64,000 bases of DNA from Metallyticus violacea. Taxonomy: Eukaryota; Arthropoda; Insecta; Mantodea; Metallyticidae. How positions within the stretch are numbered: position 1 is the first letter of the stretch; every line of letters starts with the position of its first letter. The position numbers and the translations under genes were made by a program. The stretch is taken from NCBI GenBank assembly GCA_030762175.1, contig CM060831.1, positions 137,806,001 to 137,870,000 on the forward strand, in the 5' to 3' direction. The notes beneath the pieces are model-generated. The model saw only the letters and a list, made by a program, of their open reading frames with translations. It ran no database searches and had not been told where the DNA came from. This document shows, piece by piece, positions 58,301-64,000 of the stretch.

Positions 58301-61300
58301 CAAAGAGAAGAATGACTTTACTGTCATATCATTAGATACATATACTCATACATATATATGCATAACGTACATATATTTTCGCTATTATAGCCTGCATCAC
58401 TGTTTTGAAGACCTTAATGTGTTTGGAATATTCCCTTAATAAGTGCTGTCTTAGGATTGTCCAATATTCTGCAAGTGTGGTTCTTTTTCAATTTAAAAAA
58501 AACTTCTATTTAAAAAAACTGAATCTAGAGAAATACATGGCACTCATGTCAGCTGATTCAATAGCTATGACTTTTTTCTTGATGTATTTCAATCCCCTTA
58601 CAGCCTGATAACACTCATGGATAAAGCAGATACTTCTGTTTCCAACATAGCTGGAAAATGTTCTCTCTCCAGCTTCACCCCTTTTGACATTAATAATCCA
58701 ATTTGAGTGTTTCAGCAGTAGTTCCACCATTTTCCAGCACTCTAATTGTTCTTTATGTTGGGAGAATAGTTTTATTTACAAAGTATCTTTTATACTATGA
58801 GATTGCCACAGTAAGTATTTTAGTTCAATTTCAATACTGTCAAATAATCAGCATGAATGCTGCTCACCTACAAGATGGATCAAGAAATTTATAAACATGT
58901 TCCTACACTGAACCTTAATGAAGTGTCCATCCTCTATATAAGCTACCGCCATGGGTGGCCAAGGTCATTAAGGCCCAGACTCGTGAGTGGGAGGTCTGGG
59001 GTTCGAATCCTGCCAGGACTGTCCTCCCTGACTGGGATTTTTTCCAGATTTTCCTCAGTCCTCATAACTGGCAAATGCCGGGGAGGTACCCTAAACTTAG
59101 GCCTGGGACGTTTCCTTCATTAAAAATATTTTTTCCCAATATATAATTTCATCTCATATATCATCAGTGTCCACTGCCTGTGGTGCCTCAGTAGTAAAAA
59201 TAGGCGTTAAACGCTACTCAAAAAAATCTATATAAGCTACCTAAATCAAATTCAACATCCAAATTAAAAAATTTTAAATGTTTTAAAATTTAAAAGTTTT
59301 TGAGCACTGTTTTTTCTCTTAAGTGGGCAAATGTACACTGATCTCATGCAACAAGATTTAGTCAAAATGCAAATTTTTATTGTTATCATTATTGTATGAC
59401 TCAGCCAAACTACAAACTATTATTGATTTCACTCACTTGTTTTATACTTAGAATAAGTCGCGCCAATAAGAGTGTGTAGTTTGACTCAGTAATACAATAA
59501 TCTTAATTATATGATTTACTTCACTGTATAAGCTCCAATTAGCACTTCAAAGTTCCCTAGGACAAAATATTTCCTCAGTTTTTATGAAGTACAAGTATAA
59601 ATAAACAGTTCATATTTAATAGAAACTGGCCTGTTTTAAATCGTTTATGCAATAACTTACCCTATGTAAGTGGTGGTTGTGCGATTACTTTCCATTGTAC
59701 ATCGAGCAGCCTGCAATGAGACCAGAAAAAAAGGCTTAATAATGACAGTTTCCTTATCAATATTTACAGAATTTCTAATTCTTTACAGATGAATATTATT
59801 TGTGTTAATGTTAAGATTTTCATCACCTGGCAATTTAATGAAATATTACAAACAACTTTATAAAAATGATGTGTAAGTGCTGATCAAACTTTAACAATTA
59901 TTTAGCCAAGACTTTGCTTAGGCTTTCAAATGACAAAGCTCAATTCTTTCTGTGTCTTTCCATTTATTTCTAATACATAATAATGGTTTCATCATTCAGA
60001 GCTTAATGAAGATGAAGATACAGCCTTTGATAGTAGTTACTGTTGCATTGGCATTACAATTATGATTGATTGTTATCTAAAGAGCATTAAACAAATAAAC
60101 TGCTGTGTCTGGACAATAACATTATCATTACAGCCATAACTGTTCATCAACAACGATAATAAAAACAAACTTTCAATTACAGTTACACTTTAAAAACTGT
60201 AAATTTTTAAAGTTGGTACTCCATTAATTGCTAATTTATTAGTGTTTCTACACACCATGTCCATAAATTTATGGCATTTGGTGCTTTAGAAATTTACCAA
60301 GTCCATAATTTTTCTATGGGGTCAACCGTAAGTACCATTTAAAAATTGCTGCCTTACATATTTAGCAAGTGCACATATTCCCTGTGCTATAAGAAACATA
60401 TTCTACTAATAGAGGGCACTTTGGAGACATTTCAAATATATAGCAGACATTTCTATGTAAACACATTATAATTCTTAACATATAAATCTTAATGTACAAT
60501 ACATTTTTGAACAGGAAAACATGAAATTGAAGAAAAAGTACAACTGTTAGAAGCAGTACAAGGGTATACAGAACTGAATACATGGAAAATATATCTACAT
60601 CCACAAATATAAAAATTGACTAAGAATTTTGATGTCTGAGGGGAAGAAAATATACATTTAAAGTTTATTAGATGTCGACCAAAACCAAACAATATGTTCT
60701 CCGATGATTATGACAATCTTTCCAACAGTTGACATATAGCTGATAATGCAGACAAAGGTCTATGAAACATGTTCTGTTGGTTCTAGTAGTCTAGTGGTAA
60801 CGAAATGTGCTACATTTGTTCAAATTTTGTTTACTTTTCTTTTGGTGGTTTGAGTTGAATGCTAATGATGACAACACAGAAGAAGGATCATTGTATGTGG
60901 TGGTATGCTGAGAGTAAAGCACCAATTACCATTTGGTAACATTTTGGCTACCAATATAGAAGAGATCTACCCTCCATCACTCTGTTTCTGCTTCTGTAAA
61001 TTCCTTCAAGAATAACAATTTGCTGTGCATCATTTAAACTGAAAGTTTCTATAAATTTTAAATTCTGAACTACACAAAATTTAAACTGCAACAACCTGCT
61101 ATCAAAAAGTAATCGGGGATAAGCATAAAAAGTTTTGCCGTAAATAGTTGAATGCACAAATCTTTAAAGATGTTTCCACTTTTCTTTATATTTTATTATA
61201 ATATTTCTAAAATATATTCCCACATTTTGTAATGTCATAGAAATTATAACATCAAACAATTTTGGTACATTTTACTGCTAATGCTATTTTTAAAAGCTTA

Positions 61301-61444
61301 CCAGCTTGTCTCCATGTACAATAGGATCCTTATTGACAACTGGATAGAACATTTGTGGAGTGAGAGGATCACGCTTTCCCAACAATTTCCAATGATCTTT
61401 ACCATTCTCATCAGTGCGAATATGGTACCCGGCAACAACTCTTC
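55152..61444 (-). CDS. PHM: Peptidylglycine alpha-hydroxylating monooxygenase (PHM), last three coding exons
   Basis: PHM is the copper and ascorbate-dependent secretory-granule enzyme that hydroxylates the alpha carbon of C-terminal glycine in peptide precursors, the first step of neuropeptide amidation. Exons are 61444-61302, 59710-59661 and 55311-55152, all with GT-AG borders and matching phases. They read RVVAGYHIRTDENGKDHWKL, LGKRDPLTPQMFYPV, GDKL-AARCTMES, TYIG-STNSDEMCNFYLMYW and KYCFTSGPPMYYWSNEL, then stop. This is the C-terminal half of the second copper-binding subdomain. The Met of SDEMCN corresponds to the CuM ligand (Met314 in rat), and the Cys of AARC and of EMC to a conserved disulfide. 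The protein ends shortly after the hydroxylase domain with no lyase domain, as in insects where PHM and PAL are separate genes. Upstream exons, including the histidine ligands, lie beyond 64000. Confidence 0.94.
55989..57050 (+). mobile_element. PLE with hairpin-forming 5' end
   Basis: Plus strand reads ETDNMLPFLHIKIMKCQENL, KFEIYRKNMHADNYIKVDSF, NPTVHKHAVINSLTHRLVNL (about 56095-56286; PLE reverse-transcriptase thumb with LPFLD-like motif). It continues to KSGIYKINCAECE...IYIGKTKR-like codons (about 56592-56660) and the C-terminal tail to about 56960. 55989-56081 is the inverted complement of 56133-56227. The 3' end carries CTCGAAACCAGTTCC and AAGTAAGTGAAGC. Frameshifts in the endonuclease make it inactive. 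Confidence 0.82.
57581..57880 (-). repeat. SINE-B copy B2, full length with target-site duplication
   Basis: Minus-strand head starts GGTCCTGGTGGTGTAGTGGT (A box) with B box GGTTCGAACCC, then the body and a T-rich start at 57581 (the A tail). Flanks CAGTTGATGCACT (57568-57580) and CAATTGATGCACT (57881-57893) agree at 12 of 13. Best preserved SINE-B here. Confidence 0.9.
58060..58258 (-). repeat. Third tRNA-like repeat, possible SINE
   Basis: On the minus strand, GCAATGTGACAGAGAGGCTA is followed by CGGTTTGATCCCAGT, resembling a degenerate tRNA head with B box, then GGTTTTCTCCAGG. Only one copy is seen in this window. Confidence 0.35.
58948..59226 (+). repeat. SINE-A copy A7, full length with perfect 15-base target-site duplication
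   Basis: A box TGGCCAAGGTC at 58956-58966 and B box GGTTCGAATCC at 59000-59010 give an intact RNA polymerase III internal promoter. The body follows with a 7-A tail. TCTATATAAGCTACC occurs exactly at 58933-58947 and 59227-59241. The clean duplication and intact boxes make it the youngest SINE in the window. Confidence 0.95.
59440..59550 (+). repeat. PLE terminal fragment
   Basis: AGAGTGTGTAGTTTGACTCA and ATCTTAATTATATGATTTAC match 37709-37760 and, in part, 57020-57050. Confidence 0.6.
59661..59710 (-). CDS. PHM: PHM penultimate coding exon (50 bases)
   Basis: Very short exon after CATTGCAG and before GTAAGT. Encodes AARCTMESNRTTTTYI plus two bases. Too short to be found by length alone; identified by PHM similarity and by fitting phases on both sides. 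Confidence 0.93.
60500..60780 (+). mobile_element. PLE C-terminal fragment
   Basis: Plus strand reads HEIEEKVQLLEAVQGYTELN and GEENIHLKFIRCRPKPNNMF, the same layout as the PLE endonuclease tail at 56770-56930, ending near CATGTTCTGTTGG. A degenerate SINE-B-like head (GGTTCTAGTAGTCTAGTGGT) follows directly at 60779. Confidence 0.65.
61302..61444 (-). CDS. PHM: PHM coding exon, third from the end
   Basis: 143 bases, two bases of a split Gly codon then 47 codons to GDKL, before donor GTAAGC. Acceptor is TATATACAG. Confidence 0.93.
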
Positions 61445-62149
61445 CTGTATATAGCAAAGCATTGCATTAATTATAAGCTATTCACCAAAGAGATATAAAC
61501 TGAATAAAACTTAGATTTAAAAAATACCTCATGGTACCTGGATGAGTGGAGTATTAATCTTAGGAATAATATTATTTGAATGATTTGGCAATCATAATTC
61601 CCCAATCTATTTTTCAATATAAAACAAAATCCATAAATAAATTTACCAAACTATTGTATAAACTATAACAGTCCTTTACTATATACTAAATAAAAGAACA
61701 AAACTGGTGAGCATTCAAGATGGTTCTGAGAAAACCTATAACAAATTACATATTTTTATACCAACACTAATAACAGTGACTGCCAGAAGGTCTTGGATTT
61801 GATCCCCAGTATCTACTTAGATGTTTTCTACATTAGGAAGGCATGGAACTGGTCCATTCAGCCTTGTGATGACAATGACAGGACACTTCTTCTACCTGAT
61901 GAAGAGATAGCATCCTTGGATCATGAAAACTGCCTGATAGAGACCGGCAAGGTGAAATATGCTGATTACATATCCCTTTGCAATATTACACTCTGTCAAT
62001 GATGTCCAAAGATGGAAACAAGTGGATGCAGTGGTTGTGTGGTAAGCCCAGGACCTCCATGGGCTATTGATGTGGTGGTGGTAACAATAGCTGCAAGGAA
62101 GAGTATTAAGTCTATTCCTGTTAAGATTTACTATTGCTGCAAGAGGCTC

Positions 62150-62255
62150 TGCTTTTAATTCCCACTTTCATTAAAACCGAGCAAGGTAATTCTTTTAAGA
62201 ATTTGTTGCAAAAGTATCTTATTGACAAATGTCTATACAAATTAGATGAGTTATA
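62150..62255 (+). mobile_element. LINE ORF2 C-terminal fragment
   Basis: Reads EQGNSFKNLLQKYLIDKCLY then stop, like the C-terminus of CR1/jockey-type LINEs and similar to 9716-9865. Confidence 0.45.
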
Positions 62256-62510
62256 ACTGGGCAATGTAATCACTAATCTCTAATATGATTTGTTCATATC
62301 CTTAATAAATATTAAATGGCTAAAACTGTAAGTTTATTTCATTAGGAATTAGTCCTGATGAGCTAATTCTGTTATTAATTTTAGTCTAGAATGTTAGGGA
62401 TTATATACAGAATGTGTCAACCAAAATGTAATGTTACTTGTAAATATGTTAAGTTTCCTTTTTGAATAAGACAGTACCTGTAAATGCAGGTCTAGTGACA
62501 GCCAACAAAA

Positions 62511-62544
<34 letters not shown>
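62511..62544. repeat. (ATT)n microsatellite
   Basis: About 11 units. Confidence 0.95.
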
Positions 62545-62870
62545 TAACTTAATGAACCCCAATGCAGCAACATTGTAAAATAAAATAATACATCCACGTT
62601 AAATGAAGCAGGGGGAGCGATATGTCTAGTACAAAATTGGCATATGCACTGAAATTTCATAATACAAAAATTGAAAAAATAAAAAACTCATGTAATGCAT
62701 CAAGTTCCAAATCAAATAGCAAATCAGGTATGAACCAAGAGACGAGGTAACTGTCAATGTGATAATGAAAGCAAGTCTAAAATGAGCAGCACAACAAATT
62801 GTACCAGCTATTGCTGATATAACATGGTTTAAATAGGACCCAGTTCAACATAAACTTCTTGGAATGTTAT

Positions 62871-62939
62871 AGAGAGAGTGAGAGAGTGAGTGAGTGAGTG
62901 AGTGAGTGAGTGAGTGAGTGAGTGAGTGAGTGAGTGAGT
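62871..62939. repeat. (GAGT)n microsatellite
   Basis: Short GA run followed by about 14 GAGT units. Confidence 0.95.
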
Positions 62940-63395
62940 TCTATCAAATTCTGAAAAGCTCTCAAATTAATACCACATACCTAGCCTCTTAAGCAGTAGC
63001 AGTAACTCACTATTTACTTAACTCAGTAACACTTTCTTTTTTCAAACTATGGTTCTATAAATGATATATGAAGCATTCTCTTGTAACTTCACATGTTGAA
63101 CAACCAACACCACTATGATTGAATGCATTTTAATATAAGAACTGAAATATTCCAGCAGAGGTGCCTGGAGCACTCTGTACACCTGGAATGAAGAATCTGA
63201 CATTATCAGGCAGGCCCTTGCATGCACGAGCTCACAGACTATGCAGTTCTTATGCAGGGAAGATTGCAGTTTGTGCACAATTTTAAGTTTTACATTATGC
63301 ATGTTACAACATGGTGAACACAGTGAATAGCTTCTTAATGAGGCTTTTTCTATTACAGCTCTGGAGGAAAAAATGGAAATAAAACAGTTCGCTAG

Positions 63396-64000
63396 ATCTA
63401 CTCCAGATCTAAACTTAACATTAAAGTTGTAGGAGAAGAAGAGTTAAGTGCACATTTAAGACAATTTAGAAAAGTGTAGGAAAACATTAGACTTTGTGGA
63501 TGTGAAATTCAGAATGCCTCTTCTGTTTTTTAAACATATTTTTTTAGAGTATGTTTCAGATCTTACATATCTTAATACACTAATAAAAAAACCACACAGG
63601 AAATGGAAGCATCTCAATAATGTCTTGTATCTCGGTGCTTTAGGTACACATGAATATAAATATAAGATTGGCATCATCTGCAAACAGAACCATGTTAGCA
63701 AGGTGAGCACAGTGTTGGTAGATGATTAATGTACATTATAAATAAAATTGGTCCCAGTATTGAACTTTGTGATACACCAAATTTGGTAAACAAAGGGAGC
63801 AGATTGCATTCCATCTATTTCTATAAATTGGGTTCTGAATTTAAGATAAGTAGTAAACCACTCATTTACAATACCTCTTATACCATAAACTCCCAGCTTT
63901 TTTAACATAATGTCATTTTCCACCACATTGAAGGCTTTAGTAAGACCTACAAATAGACTTATAACATTTTCTTCATTGTCTTTAGCATTTAAGATATTCC
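63396..64000 (-). mobile_element. LINE reverse-transcriptase relic, continuing past the window end
   Basis: The minus strand reads KAFNVVENDIMLKKLGVYGI, RGIVNEWFTTYLKFRTQFIE (about 63800-63950), GPILFIMYIN and then LFADDANLIF near 63665-63690. These are reverse-transcriptase blocks from the SKAFDTVDHDIL motif to FADD, of CR1/jockey type. Frameshifts are present. It lies inside the PHM intron. Confidence 0.8.

Larger units (their letters stand above)
55312..59660. other. PHM last intron (4.3 kb)
   Basis: Holds a PLE, SINE-B B2, a tRNA-like repeat, SINE-A A7 and a PLE terminal fragment. The open frames at 55422-55704 do not resemble PHM or any family I know. Confidence 0.6.
61445..63395. other. 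PHM intron, mostly unassigned
   Basis: The upstream PHM exons are not found here. A tRNA-like B box (GGTCTTGGATTTGATCCCC near 61789) suggests an old SINE. The open frame 61793-62002 is probably repeat-derived. Confidence 0.4.

Noticed and set aside
58950..59020. Possible functional tRNA gene on the plus strand
   Set aside because: It is the head of SINE-A copy A7; the same head recurs at other SINE-A loci.

Overview
This window is eukaryotic, AT-rich DNA. It most likely comes from a non-dipteran insect with large introns and a heavy transposon load. The evidence is spliced genes with GT-AG introns, a peptidylglycine hydroxylase gene that stops after the hydroxylase domain (the protostome arrangement), and a mixture of mariner, pogo, hAT, piggyBac, R1-type LINE, Penelope-like and tRNA-SINE sequences typical of arthropods. 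The species cannot be named from the sequence.

Three host genes can be supported. (1) Positions 1-15200, minus strand: the 5' end of a ceramide transfer protein (CERT) gene. Exons 14972-15196 and 14769-14885 encode the acidic N-terminus and the PH domain, and the rest of the gene lies beyond position 1. (2) Positions 19001-29921, plus strand: a complete PARP16 gene with six coding exons, 358 codons, an intact H-Y-Y catalytic triad and a C-terminal membrane anchor. (3) Positions 55152-61444, minus strand: the last three coding exons of a monofunctional peptidylglycine alpha-hydroxylating monooxygenase (PHM), with upstream exons beyond 64000. CERT and PARP16 are divergent, with about 3.8 kb between start codons. 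PARP16 and PHM are convergent, with about 25 kb between stop codons. They act in unrelated processes: ceramide transport, ER stress ADP-ribosylation and neuropeptide amidation.

Nearly everything else recognisable is decayed transposon. The CERT intron holds mariner, two piggyBac-like relics, LINE fragments, a non-autonomous hAT element and several tRNA-derived SINEs. PARP16 intron 3 holds pogo, Penelope-like (PLE), LINE and DDE_3-type relics, and intron 5 holds a SINE and a mariner. The PARP16-PHM gap holds an R1-type LINE nested in a SINE, several PLE copies, DDE transposase relics and small inverted-repeat elements. Two SINE families recur: SINE-A, with a head like TGGCCAAGGTC...GGTTCGAATCC, and SINE-B, with TGGTGTAGTGG...GGTTCGAACCC. 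Several copies keep target-site duplications.

The most interesting structural pattern is that four PLE loci are 5'-truncated and joined to an inverted piece of PLE sequence. At three of them the break falls in nearly the same part of the reverse-transcriptase thumb. I found no CRISPR array, operon, rRNA or functional tRNA gene, and no convincing new biological system.
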